From Hyaloperonospora brassicae (Eukaryota > Oomycota > Peronosporomycetes > Peronosporales > Peronosporaceae): a DNA stretch of 64,000 nucleotides. Positions 23,635-36,177 of the stretch are shown piece by piece (positions within the stretch are counted from its first letter, which is position 1; each line of letters opens with the position of its first letter). Position numbers and translations under genes: made by a program. The notes beneath the pieces were generated by a model. It did no database searches. It was not told the origin of the DNA and saw nothing but the letters and a program-made list of their open reading frames with translations. The stretch spans positions 20,471 to 84,470 of the forward strand of contig CANTFL010001049.1 of the NCBI GenBank assembly GCA_947650285.1, given 5' to 3'.

Positions 23635-24063
23635 GTGGAATACCAATGTGGGAGGGTAATAATGCTCTCGGCGACCGCTAACCACGCTCTTCTTTGTACG
23701 TGCACGGAATCAGAGCTGCTCGCTGCCATCTATGGGCATAATTGGCTAAAAATAGAAGTCTCAGACGACTTTAGCAATGATTTCTCACAAAAACACGGCA
23801 TTTCTTGTTGCTCCGGCACTAGTGGTGGTCATCAAATCAAAGCTTAGAAGGTGCAGATACCTATTCTTCGTTTCTTAGGTATAATTCATACTTTAACGGA
23901 AAATAAACATGTGGTGAATGCGATGGATGATAGGCCAATGTATTTGCTTCAAACGAGTTACGCAATCTTTGCTAAGGTACAAGCAACGCAAGAGCAGCGC
24001 GTTATTATTTCATTAACTATTGACCAACAGCAATGTTTCGTACATGGAATCCAGATGTTGTAA
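23635..24063 (+). pseudogene. Possible integrase relic
   Basis: A single frame with one internal TAG runs about 143 codons. Its centre (EVSDDFSNDFSQKHGI, then GTSGGHQ) resembles the SDNG.EF....F...GI....PYHPQ stretch of retroviral-type integrases. The catalytic context is degraded and no neighbouring reverse transcriptase is recognisable. Confidence 0.2.
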
Positions 24064-25954
24064 CCGGTATTGATGTAAGTTACACAATTAGCCAGGGCAA
24101 ATTAAGATGAAAGCAATAAAAAATTACAACATTCCGGCTATCCTCCTATTGGGGTTTTGCAAGGCATTTAACACTCTAGAAAAATATTAAATTGTTTAAT
24201 TCTTCGAAAGTGATAGCTTGATAAACGCTATGTTCATCCGGTCAATAATTTTAGAAAACGACACCACGACTACCTTCCTGATAAATCGAGAACAGTCTGA
24301 CAAATTCGAGTATATAGGGAATAAGACAAGTCCGCCCGCTCAACACTTGCTCTTATGTCTAGATTTTTGGCTCTAAATATTGCAATTGAGCAGCCACGGG
24401 ACTTAGAGCTCATACCTGAGCCAGACAAAACCGAACAACGCACTCATTCTGGACGTTTGTTGACAACTACAAGATCTTTGTTGAGAAAGATTATCAATTC
24501 ATGCCAGCGCCACGCCTCGTTTCCCGTTTCGGGATCCGGTCCAAAAGTGCAGCCGGTCAAGATCAATTAGATTCCTCTCTACATGAGCGGGAATGGGGTA
24601 TATTATTACAGTTTATGTTACTCTAGTCAGTTGCCAAGGCGAGAACTCTGAGTCTGAGATTGAATTGGGTGACTTTCGGCATCATAATTGGGCGTTAATA
24701 ATTTGAGAGCTTCATCAACGCTTATTAACGGCTTCCACTATCGCGGCCAAGGTTGAAAACAGATTTATGTTTTTCAATTAAATAACTTTGACCTTCAGCC
24801 CTTGTTCACTGCCGCGGATTTTGACGTTTTGATTAGGTGGGACGCGATATCCACAACCTAAACGAACAGCTCACGTGATTCCATGCTGCAAAAGCGGATT
24901 CTAGTTGACTTTTAAGTCAATTCGGGTCTTCTCAATACTTTGAAAAGGCTAGAGGGGTAGTTCTCGACTTATTGAATGTTGTAGTAGGATAAATACCGAC
25001 TAATATGCCATGATGTGATTCAAATAATCCCATGATGATATTTTAATGCGTGGCGATCATAATTTAATCAGGGCCAGTCATATTCTTCCGCTATGACTTT
25101 GCATGAACTGCCTCGAATGGCATGGAGATTATAAAAAAATTCCAGAGCATCAAAGAATTCTTTATCAGTGATGTTCATCAGTATATAGAGCCTACGAAGG
25201 AGTGACTTTAATTACTATTTTACAGGGTGACAATGTCCGTGTGGTTAAGTGGTGATCGCTCTTTTGAGGAGTCGATCCCAACTCTCCACTGGCGACCGGA
25301 CGATTGACAAACGAACGGGGTACTCCGATTCCGTGTTCTTGATAGCCTTCCTCACTTTGTATACCCGTCGGTGAGGCGGGTTGCACCCTTCCAGGTGGAC
25401 TCTTGTCAAAGGAAAACTTGACCGTGTTTGCGATGGGGTCGAAGTTCGATCACGGTGTGGAAATCTTCACACCACGATCGGGGTTGGTGTGATCACGTGG
25501 AATTCGTCACGCGATCACTTGAATGCTTGTGGGGTGCTCAATATGAGTCACCATGATTTGTAATATATCGCCTTGCCAAATGAAGACCTTGATTCGCGAG
25601 CCTTCTGACCAATTGAGCCGTCTCGCGATCTTGGGGCTTCAACCTCAAAGGGCTTCCTGCGTCCAGTCGCAGTTGGGGTGTTGTTTGAGAGATTTTGATC
25701 CCTGGCTAAACAGTCCAGGGATATCACTTAATTAAAGTATGTAAACCTTTCCTTGACGTCGGGTGGCCAATAATCCACCCGGAGGAGAAGTCGACACGTG
25801 TACTTTGAAGCAAATTGAACTCTGTTTAATGTTAACCTATCAAACCCAACAACCCTATCCCTATCCCCATGTCTTGGACATCGTTTGCCACATGTCGCTC
25901 TCTCTAGACGGTAGCGATCTAATAGTTGCGTAGCCCACACCTGATATACTTGTC

Positions 25955-26420
25955 TGATCGCGATCACATAACTGATCACTGATCACGATCGCCTCCTGGT
26001 CGCGATCGCCTTGCTGATCGCGGATCACATAGTGTGCTCCACACCAACTTGATCGCGATCGCCTACCTGATCAATGATCACGATCGCGATCACATACCTG
26101 ATCATTGATTACGATCTCGATCGCTTCCTGATCGTGATCGCCTTGCTGATCGCGGATCACATGGTCTGCTCCAAACCATCTTGATCGCGATCACATACCT
26201 GATCACTGATCACGATCTCGATCGCTTCCTGATCGTGATCGCCTTGCTGATCGCGGATCACATGGTGTGCTCCACACCAACCTGATCTCGATCACATACT
26301 TGATCTCGATCACATACCTGATCTTTGATCACGATCACGATCACTAATCACGATCTCTATCGCCTACTTGATCGCGATTGACTTGCTGATCGCGGTTCCC
26401 TTCTCGATCGACTGATCGCC
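25955..26420. repeat. GATC-rich palindromic tandem array
   Basis: This dense array is built from permutations of CTGATCGCGATCACATAC, TGATCACGATCTCGATCGC and GCTGATCGCGGATCACATGGT. A marker block, TGTGCTCCACACCAAC, recurs at about 26,031, 26,162 (diverged) and 26,263, giving periods of about 131 and 101 bp. Nearly every 6-10 bp contains GATC, often inside CGATCG or TGATCA palindromes. The sequence just upstream (25,380-25,560) also carries GTGATCACG-type motifs, so the array may be an expanded part of a larger element. Confidence 0.75.
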
Positions 26421-27468
26421 AACGTTACCTTCCGCCTCATACCTTGACCCAAGATCGCAGGTCCCAACCTGCCCGATCTGATATCCATTTTAGTCTGACT
26501 GTCTAATGGACGCGATCTGACCAGATGTGGGACCGGGCAGCCAATCATTAACTGGATCGGACATGACGGAAATGCAATCAGTTCCTCTACAGCGAATTTC
26601 TATAGTCACTTTACCACATCCGCTACTTCTCTACAAGGATGTGCTAATAGCTGGTGAATATAGAACGAATGAGCTATATCGCATCATCACGCTTATCTAT
26701 TAGCATTGGCGTCTTAAGACCCTCTTATGTGCGCGAATCAGCAATTTGGGGAACTTTGGGCTGGCGTCATAACCCATGCATACGGTACTGTCAGGGACAG
26801 CTTGTGCTTTGTCTAAATAGGATATGATCGGAGCTAGCATCATTTTGGACTTTCCCATCTTCAGTAAAGAGACGATCGATTTCACCTTCAATACACCTCC
26901 GGCTATACTGTAGTAATTTATCATGTCCGGTCCAAATCACGGCGATGGGCAACAGCAAGACTTCAGTCGACCTCTCCGTTTTCTACAGGAGCTTACCTAT
27001 CCTCATGTTCTATCCAACATCCGCTCCCGTTGACGTACGTCTATGACTGTTCACCAGTGCGACAAATTCATAACGTGGGGACCAGACGATGTATCACGGC
27101 TTTCGCAAATAGGCGAGTTCACTTGTAGGAGAGCTTCAATGGGATCGCTAATTCAGCCATAGATGTATTGCGCAACTGAAAATCGAATCGGACGTAAAGA
27201 AATTGAAGCAGGTCAAAAGTCTTTGTTTTTAAGTCATTGCGCTGTATTCTCATCTCTAAGATTATCTTTACCCCTGCCGGAAGGGAACATCATGCCTTAT
27301 ATGCTTCTAATCGAAAGATAATGGCCGAACTCGCATTCATTTCCCATAATTGGCTGCTACCGGTGGCTTTAAACCCACCATTTCTGCGACTAGACGAGTT
27401 TATCATCTCATATCAATTGCAAAAATCAGCGGCTTATCAGCGTCCCTCTTAAGTTTGAAAGAACGTAA

Positions 27469-27717
27469 ATGGTCTTACAGGACATCACATTTAGGGTATG
27501 CGACAAATTGCACCAAAAATTTAATTTTGATCATGTCAATTTTCTCGTAAATAAAAAATGTCAAAATCTGCCCGGGTGTCACGATATTTTATCAGCCATA
27601 GCTTATGTCTTATGGAACTGTCAGAAAGCTCGCTTCTTTTGGGAAAACCTCATTCGCCACTGGACATGGGTTTGGGAGCCGCAGTTGATCAAGGATAGTT
27701 ATTTTCGCATTGCCTAA
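27469..27717 (+). pseudogene. Non-LTR retrotransposon zinc-finger (zf-RVT-like) relic
   Basis: An 82-codon frame ends with a pattern typical of the zinc-binding region after the reverse transcriptase of LINE-type elements: a Cys pair near CQNLPGC, then YVLWNCQKARFFWENLIRHW. It resembles the H.LW.C..AR.FW..L..HW motif, with Tyr where His is expected. Sequence upstream is broken. The plus-strand orientation is supported only by this frame. Confidence 0.35.
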
Positions 27718-30700
27718 CAAAGAGAACCTGCTCTATTGCCATATCAGTAACATTTGCTAAATCAACACCATCGGAAGATTAGGAAGATGGTGTCAAGGTC
27801 TGACAACGCATTTGGCTCCCATGAGCTCATATGGTTCGCTAACTACTAAATAGCGTAATGCTGATATATTTAGAGGAGGTGGGAATTCGGCACAGCTTAG
27901 TGCCTGCCGTTTTGGTAGCGGGAGATCCATCAACTTATGATTTTGGATGAAAGGTAACATCTAGGCCATAATTCAGTAGCATGCGGGGCTCTACTGCATG
28001 CATGTATCGTCGTATATCGACTTGAACCCAAATTTATCTCGGTAACCGCCGAGGTATGCCACGAAAAGCTACCGGACCCCGCGCCTATTTTCTGGCTCGA
28101 GAGTTTGTTGATTTCTTGTCTATTAATCTACCGTCATGGAATCTCTCTACTTGATCACTATTCGTTGCGTTCGTCTAGCAGCGAATATGGCGAATTTGGT
28201 CGATAAATGGTCGACATCCACCAAAAGTGAAGCGATTCTGAATATATTATTTGCATATATTAATATAACCTTGGCTACTAAAGAGAGATAATATTGATGA
28301 ACATCTTTAGTCAAGATATGATGCTTTTGATTGGTGTCAATAGATTGTAAGATGTTCACCTCATTTTATTGCACACAATATTATTCCAACTTTTACCGAA
28401 GAAGTGAGCGTATTCTGCGAAGCTGTTCCGGCAATTCAAGCTGATAGGGTCGCATGGACTAATTCCAGTGCCATACTTCAATATACGTTCTCTACAATAT
28501 GAGCAGTAAATGAATCAGCAGCGACCGAACAGTTACCCGTCCACACCCTGACACTAAGCTGAGACTAAAGATTTCGGCTTATCTTTTTTTCAGTATGCTT
28601 CCTCTTCACAAACTTGTATCTATATATTTATCTCGAAGCGATCGATTCGTCATTCTCGAATTTAACTATAAGATCCAAAACATGTACGTTATACGTCAGA
28701 TACGACGCATGCAGTCGTGCTTGTCCTGACATTGATCAATCGTTTACCAGCGTATCTTATCCGACCGTTACTCTTCTGCTTGAACACATGAACTTCAGCG
28801 ACTGCTTTTATTAATACAACTCTTTCAAGATATAAATATAATATTGGAGAACCTTAAGTTCAGAAGCTGCTTCATTATCAGCTGCTGCGTGCAAGCAAGT
28901 CATTTAATGTCACTGGCCATGTCGTCTCTCTTCACCGATCTTATACCCCCATCTTTGCGCTACCACTTTCCGACCTGTATTCAGCGTCTCTAACGACCAC
29001 CCCCGCCACCACATTGTTGCATTCTCATGCAAGTTTGCTACCACATAAGAAGAGCTGGTAGATTATTCGCTTTTCGTTCAGACCGACTAACGCATACCGG
29101 GGCATCGGTCTCGATTTGAATTTCTTTGGATCCATACATCTTCCGTTTTATGATTTCCAGTCATTTTCTGCCGTCACCTTCGAAGTTTTGGCTATCGAAA
29201 TTCTAAATAAGAAAAAATGAATACTCTTCTTTTCTTGTTGTTCGTTGCTTTTGGTCTACCACCGGTAATATCGATTCTATCATGGCGGTCGATGCCAGCG
29301 TTGGCGCCATAAAGGCCGGACGCTTCGATTTCTTGCTGCTGTCCTTTGTAATTATCGAGTCACGAAGGCACGAAAGGGCCAATTATTAAAGCGTAGATAT
29401 CGGTCTCACCCTCGAATCGTGGGATCATACTGGTAGGATGATTCTTCCAGTCCATTTCTGGTGACATCATCGGCTTTTAATTACCGCAACCTCTTTTCAA
29501 TAAGAGTACCAATCTGTTGCCTTCTCGACACGGTGGCTCCATCTTGTTACCATTTGCCTGTCTTCCAGTTGACCTCGCTAACCTTCCCGATCTTATCGTT
29601 GATTCTGAGTCCAACTTGCTCTAAGTCCGACATGCTGTGATGCTCGGTTTCTAAATATCCATATTTCTGTCTTAGTTTAAGGATTAACGATACCATTTTT
29701 GGTTTGCCACCGTGCACACCTCGTAGCGGCTTCGACCTTGTCTCATTTATACTCCGCGCACGATGTGTATGTTATTAATGCGCTTTATAACCTAACGATT
29801 CGGTCTGCTTACTACTCTGCACTGATGTGCTTGGTGGAGGAACATCATCATCCTAAACGATATTACCGCTTTTCCTGTTCATTTTCCCGTCGACTAGTTG
29901 CTTCGCAAATTCAGTAACTCGTCGCCCGGAAGTGTTATTTTTCGTTTGATGCGAACGAACCCGTAAAACTACCCAGTCTTCCACATGTAACTTTGATAGT
30001 AGTAATGAGACAAAATATCGATCCGTGGTATCGACGGTCTGGTGGGGGGTATAATAGTGGTTCAATTTGGTCGGACAAACACGTATGGGTACGTGTAACC
30101 TGTGATGTATCAGTTGTAGATAAAAAGTGGTGTGCTAATTCGCTAGATAGAGCTGAAGCTTTACAGCCACTTGAGAGATACATTTCAGTTCTTATTTATA
30201 TCTAACGTAACATAAGACATCAAAGTATTCAGACGTGATTTTTTAATCGTTAGACATGTGTATGGCCATCAGTGCGTTTATGATGTAGTCATTAAAAGCC
30301 TTGAAAATGGGAAATTGTTAGAATTTTGCTTCTGATTTTATGACACTTATTTGTAACGTGTGGTTTCTTTGATTCTAAAGTCTAACTACTTTTCTAAACT
30401 ACGTTTATCCTCACGGTCGTTGCACTAGAACTATTTGCCACATAGCGTCGTCGTTGGTTGCACGAGCAGACTGGTATAGTTGACCTCTTGTCCAAAAATA
30501 ACTTGATCCTAAATCTTTAGCATTTCTCTAGCGAGAAGCTTTTCCAGCTTCGCTACTGATACTGGGCGTGCCGTTGATATCTCTGTGCAGATGATGCTAG
30601 GTTTGGTCCCGGACTTTGTTGATCGGCCCGAAAATATCCAAGGCGTAGTGAAGCCCAATGTTCGCGATTTGATTAAGTTACGGCTTACATGTTCCTGTAG

Positions 30701-32420
30701 CCGATGTAGACGTATAAACATATTAAACTACAATATTATAGACGTGATCGTAAATTGTGATTTCGCCGATTGCTCACCAATTAATTTTTATTTACTTTGT
30801 GGGAAGCAATTCGTTTCTGCATTTTATCATGTATTCTATAGTTGATCCTTACGTGTCTCGTCACGTCGGGCATCAACGGAGCTTGCGCGGTATATCCTGA
30901 TCGACCATTTACTTTCTGCATTAGTTGTATATATATCTCCTGTCACGCCGGTGTCAAGTGCGACTATTTATCCACTCACTACTTTTTTACCCAATCATCG
31001 CACATAAACGTCATCTTACACTACATCTACACCTTTTTTGCCAAATCCAACACGTTTTCATCAGTGTTGTATAATTGTCGACAAATGATCCGAATGAAGA
31101 GCACGTCTGTGTCTTCTTGTCGAGGACCAAATGCGGTTGTCAAGACGCCTTTATTTGTCGTAAATATAGTTGATGTTCTATCCAAATTTCTCCCCGAGCA
31201 CGGCGTCTAGATCTTGGCTAGCAATTTTCCGTGGACCGCTTCTATCGCAACTCCATGTGTATAGTTCTTTCTTTCTCGACCACGCGCGACTTCCGAAGTA
31301 TTGACAAACTTAATCTCGCAACGCACCCTGTTCACGCGCACTCGGCCTCATCACTAAGTCTGACCCAATCACCGCTTTAAAATCGTCGCCAGCTTCCGTG
31401 CTTTTTGCAACATTCGGAACTTCGAAGGTTTCGACCTCATCTATCTCGATTGTACAGCAAAGGTAATATATTGTATTGTGGTTGTGACAGCTGCGACATA
31501 GCGAAACTCAGTAAGTGTCGCAATGTCGGTGAAGCTATCTGTGAGATGCCTAACTCCTAACAGCATGTTTGCGCAGAGCTATAGCGTCGCCACCACTCTC
31601 TATCCGGCCACACAGTGCATGTCGAGTGTCTCGGCTGTAAAAACGTTTACGTGCCATTGGATTTGTTAATTGTTCCGTTTCGTCTGGTGCGAGAGGGCAT
31701 CAAGCTAAAAGGACATCCACCTCTCCACCACGCCGTACATTGCTCCCATGTCAGTCAAATCGCCGAGTTCGCCGTAGTCTTAGCATCGAGCAATTCTCCT
31801 TACCCCGTCCTCAGCTATAGGTCATATGGTTGTTCTACCAGTAGTTTATTTGGCATACTTCGTTCGGTCAGAATGGAACACAGGGCTGGAAGGAAGAGTT
31901 CGACTTTTGGTATTAGTCTACAACAACACCTACTTGTCCAGACTCTCTTTGCAGCTATCAGTCACCACCTCGCCGGCCATCTGACTCTGTGGCCGATTAT
32001 CCAACGCAAGGTAGTTGACACTATTCTACAGAACTGCACACTAGCTTCCATGTCGGTACTCTCGTGCAAGGACTACCCGGCTTCAGAGTTTATTCCGATT
32101 ATGTTGCTTTTGAGCGAGCGTAAGCATCGTCAAGTCGGCTGATTTGGTCGTTCAGTTTACAATATATCGTCGTAACGATCATAGTGCAAGGAGACCTCCG
32201 CTTGACTGCTGCTCAAGCTGAAAATACAAATCAACTTTGTATTATTGAGATCAATGGATGTACGTCTATCGAAAAAAAACTTTTGCTTCATTGTATATTT
32301 GAATGTTGTACGTACATACAATGCGTATGCTAATTTGCGGCTTCAACACGTGCAGTAGATAAGACGAGTAAATTATTCATCTTGATAGCATGATGTAAAA
32401 CAATGAATCCGTATATTCTA

Positions 32421-32690
32421 GGAGATTTATAGGTACACACTCACCCTTTGATGCGTACACACCCACCTGACTTAGAGGCCCCTCCTAAAGTACCGTAAAC
32501 TCCCTAGCTAGAAACTGCACATCTATCAACGCAAAATGTCATATGAATATTCTTTGCTTTGTGCACACCCCTCCATAATACAGACCTCCTTTGTGTCAGC
32601 ACACAGCCTTGCGTATGACGTCCGCTATCATTATCCGGCATCCCCTATAAGTATCCCTCGTTTTACTACCATTTACTCTAATTTAAGTAG
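32421..32690 (+). repeat. Left terminal inverted repeat of the MULE
   Basis: About 270 bp, starting GGAGATTTATAGG and ending near CTACCATTTACTCTAATTTA. It aligns with the reverse complement of 35,776-36,041 with scattered substitutions and small indels. Confidence 0.85.
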
Positions 32691-32829
32691 AGTCCAGAAA
32701 CACGAAACAACGCATGAAATGCGAGAAGCGATGAAGCTGGACGGCCGCGCTAGCTCCCGCGGCGAAAGCAAAGAAGAACAGCTTGTGACCTCGACACACA
32801 TATAAACGTAAGCTCACGCACACGTACAC

Positions 32830-33430
32830 GTACAAGTACACACGGTCGATGACCTGCGTAGGTGCGTTCGCTGGCGAACATTAGGTGTTTACTGTAGGGG
32901 GTGGCGACCGGATCGCTCAGATTCACGTCGAGGCCACGCAGTTGATCAACTAGGTTGCCAGACAGCTTCAGCATCCGGTGAGTTTGTGCCTTTTCACCGT
33001 ATTAACCCTTAGATAATTCATCAGATTAAGCTCTTTTGACACATTGCGTGTACTAAAAAATTCGTTTCTATCCAACACCTCAGCACACGCATTTTTAGAT
33101 TCCTGTATCCAGTCAAGTGCTGCTGATGAATAGCCAATTCTTTCGCCGCAAGAAGATGGTATAAGATGTGTACAAGACAAAGGGTCAGCAAAATAATCAC
33201 TAACGTTTTGTAATACTATTTTGCTCGTCTGCTTGCAATAGTTCGAGCAGGCAACGGTGAAAAATGACGACCTGGTGGTGATCACGTCCGATCCCTCCAC
33301 TGCACCAACTTTGCTATTGCAGCGAGCATCACAGCTCTGTCCGGGCACGAAGATGCAATAAATTCCAGTACGATATTGTACTCTTTTTCGCGCGGTTTAA
33401 GACGTAGTCGACCTAACTGTGCATCTATTT
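32830..33430 (-). pseudogene. Second MULE-internal ORF, unidentified (transposon accessory or captured gene)
   Basis: Downstream of the transposase, three minus-strand frames line up as one broken coding stretch. About 54 codons run near 33,430-33,270 (IDAQLGRLRLKPREKEY, then SCPDRAVMLAAIAKLV). A 126-codon frame follows down to 32,968 (NVSDYFADPLSCTHLIPSSC and ALDWIQESKNACAEVLDRN). A third frame continues near 32,974-32,830 (LSGNLVDQLRGLDVNLSD). I do not recognise the family. It could be the far C-terminus of the transposase, an accessory MULE protein, or a captured host gene. Confidence 0.4.
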
Positions 33431-33619
33431 TTGGCATGGAGGCATTTGTTCTGGTGGCTGAAAATTAAACAATGTTTGTGGTCCCTTAAATCGACTACGA
33501 CCCTGTTCGTTCACATTGGATACAGCGTCTGGCTTCTATACAGCTTCAGTTTGCAACAAAACATGCTACAATGCACTTGGATCGTGGTGAGTAGAGACAT
33601 AGTCTTTTCCGCGACGCCC

Positions 33620-35330
33620 TCGAGTGCCAACTGCACGACCGCGACCCTGCCGTACTGGTAGAGGTTCATTCACCTCTACCAATACTTCCTCTAATGTAAT
33701 AAAACAATACAATCCAACAGAATGCGTTGTTGGTGTGGTGGTAGCTGAGAGTAGCGATCTCGAATTTGAGACAGGGCTTGTATCAGTTTAAGATCGGTAG
33801 TATCCTCGTGACAGGTGTTCTTGTTGCGATCAAGCCACCACTGAACAAAAAATATTTCTTTCGAAGTCGCACACGAGTTGCTATGATTTCACGAACGCGA
33901 TGCGAACATGGGATTATAAGTGTTGCGGTAAGGAAATTAGTACATGTGGTTGACGGCGAGATACTTTCCTTTTATACCTCTTCATGAGCCTTCTTTAGTG
34001 CGTGATGTAATATTTTTTGTCGAACATCAGCCCAAATTTCACCCAAAAAAGCCATAAGCGTATGTGCGCGGCTATAGGCAATGCTGTGCCGAATGACCTT
34101 GTCCTGATATTCAACGGCAAGCAATATCCTCTGATAAAAATCTGCAAGATTGCCCATCGACAATGCTATCCGTGATTTGACTGCTCCATGCCGTCCCTCT
34201 GCTTGATTACTTGCTGCGTTTCCAAGTTGCCGGAACGATTTGGTCCATGCAAGGATAAACCGATCTTTACAACATACCCAAGTCATTTCGATGTATTTGC
34301 TGACGGAAATAGGATAGCGTTTGCAGATGTCAGCCCAATTTGTCTTGTATGGTGAAACGTCGATGGAATAACACAGCTGTTTAAATTCAGCCTCGAGCGT
34401 TTTCCAATCTTGTTGATTTTAAAATTTCTTGCGGCAGTTGGCAAGTAAATTCTTAAAAATATGTCAGGTGCAAAGCATATTGTGCGCTTTAGAAAAGTGC
34501 GTACGAAGCGCATCCATTAACACAAGTTCCCGATCCGTGACAACTACATGAGGTAGTTGATCGGCGATGAAAAAGGTGTTTACATGATATAGAGACCAGT
34601 TGTAGTCTTCTTCTCGCTCGAACGAAATAAATGTGAACGCGGCCGAAAAGCTGTCATTACTTGAAGACACTCCGACTACGTGTAGCATTGGCATCTTGAA
34701 TCTAATAGGAAGAGATAAACGGTCAATGCTAATAAATTTAGTCATCTTGAAATCAGATGCGATTAATACGTACTTATTGACCTTGTATGTACAATCCATG
34801 ATCATGACATGAGAAAATTCTCGTGCAAGTCTGACGCATACGCTTGGTGCAAAGAAAAGCTTGGTAATTAGACCTTGGTCGTCGCGGTCGTAAGCATGGA
34901 GAATGTTATTTGCCTAAAGTTCATCCAGCAGCACCTCCATAGGTGTTCTTTCAGCAAGATGTTTTTCTCGGACCACAGCCTTTGCGTTGTATATGTCCCT
35001 TGGAATGAGATTGCAGTTTGGATCGCTTTGAAGAAATGTTGCCAAGATGGCCCTGGGTGCTGCACCTGCTATTGCAATGGCACTGATCGCCGTGGCGTTG
35101 TGAAGACTATTTTTTGTGCGGCGGGATAGGCAGATACATCACCTGCTTCTTCGTGGTTGTGTTCGCTGTTTCTAACAGCCAAAGGCCACTAGAAACTGCC
35201 ACAGAATCACATTCGCTGCAATTAATAGTATGGTCATTGTCATCATCATGGCATACTGTTTCCCTTGTAATTGTCACGGTAAATGGACACTTTCAACTTC
35301 GTGTTGAGATGCGACGCTTTCGCGACTAAT
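33620..35330 (-). pseudogene. MULE transposase, frameshifted
   Basis: The minus strand reads, in shifting frames, as a MULE transposase. A region before the catalytic domain (FLQSDPNCNLIPRDIYNAKA) is followed by the core starting VMIMDCTYKVNKY (first catalytic Asp in the D.TYK motif), then HVVGVSSSNDSFSAAFTFIS, EREEDYNW, and LPHVVVTDRELVLMDAL (second Asp). Further on come NAASNQAEGRHGAVKSRI (the variable-residue/E-H-K block), a SWIM-like finger scrap (IIPCSHRVREII), and an RGR-rich tail. Frameshifts and stops near 35,070, 34,450, 34,290 and 33,970 make it non-functional as it stands. It encodes no visible partner other than the downstream ORF. Confidence 0.85.
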
Positions 35331-35775
35331 CTGTGAGGTATTCCTGTCGGTTCTTGTACCGACCAGCATGAGCACAAACCAACCAGACTTTCCTGATCTC
35401 AGCCGAGCCGCACTTTTTAGAGCGACTTCTTGATAAGGTGTAAACCTTCACTTACCACATGAGAAAGTACAATCCTTTCCGAGCCCTCCAGCTACGCGTA
35501 GACAGCCTCCGTAGGCGGTGCAAGCATAGTCGATTGAATCTTTCGATATTTTGATAGCGTAAACCCAGTCACCCCCTGCATCGGATTAAAGATCGCAGTG
35601 CTGTCTAGATATAGAAATCGATACCTTTATATTTTGTGCATCTACGTTATTAATTATGGCAATTGATAACTTTAGACTGTTTAACTGGGAAGGTACATGT
35701 CCCCCATTGACAGTTATTCTTGCAGTATGAGTCAGATGTATGCATATTACATGACCTAAAAATTATAATCATCTA

Positions 35776-36041
35776 TAAGTTAGGGGAAATGATAGTATAA
35801 ATAGAGATACTTATAGGGGATGCCGGATAATGAGAGCGGATCCATACGCAAGGCTGTGTGCTGACACAAAGGAGGCTTGTATTATGAAAGGGTGTGCACA
35901 AAGCAAAGAATATTTATATGGCATTTTGTATCAATAAGTGTGCAGTTTCTAGTTAGGGAGGTTACGGTACTTAAAGAGGGGTCTCTATTTTAAGGGGGGG
36001 GGGGCACGCATCAAAGGGTGGGTTTTTACATATAAATCTCC
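35776..36041 (-). repeat. Right terminal inverted repeat of the MULE
   Basis: Inverted counterpart of 32,421-32,690. It ends ...TATAAATCTCC at 36,041 and contains a run of 12 G around 35,993-36,004 that has no match in the left repeat. Confidence 0.85.
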
Positions 36042-36177
36042 ATATTTTATCGTAAGATAGTTTAATTCGTGGAACTCGTTATAAGTTTCATGACAAATAT
36101 AGAAAACATGCGTGACCGTGCCGACAGAAGATAGACGGTGCAGGAAAAAAGGAAAGTATCGATAGTGACTTCCATAG

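Larger units (their letters stand above)
32421..36041 (-). mobile_element. Mutator-like (MULE) DNA transposon, complete but decayed
   Basis: A 3.6-kb element is bounded by inverted repeats of about 270 bp (32,421-32,690 and 35,776-36,041). Both ends share, in opposite orientation, GGAGATTTATA, CACCCTTTGATGCGT, GTACCGTAA, CTAGAAACTGCACA, ATTCTTTGCTTTGTGCACACC and CAGCACACAGCCTTGCGTATG. Flanking 8-bp direct repeats are ATATTCTA (32,413-32,420) and ATATTTTA (36,042-36,049), a near-perfect target-site duplication of the size expected for MULEs. Inside, on the minus strand, are a broken MULE transposase and a second unidentified ORF. Confidence 0.85.

Noticed and set aside
25225..25300. A-box-like TGGTTAAGTGG followed by GTCGATCCC, resembling a tRNA or SINE head
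   Set aside because: The A to B distance is about 17 nt, too short for a tRNA, and no cloverleaf can be drawn.
25955..26420. CRISPR-like or origin-like array
   Set aside because: Units are variable palindromes without unique spacers, and the genome is eukaryotic.
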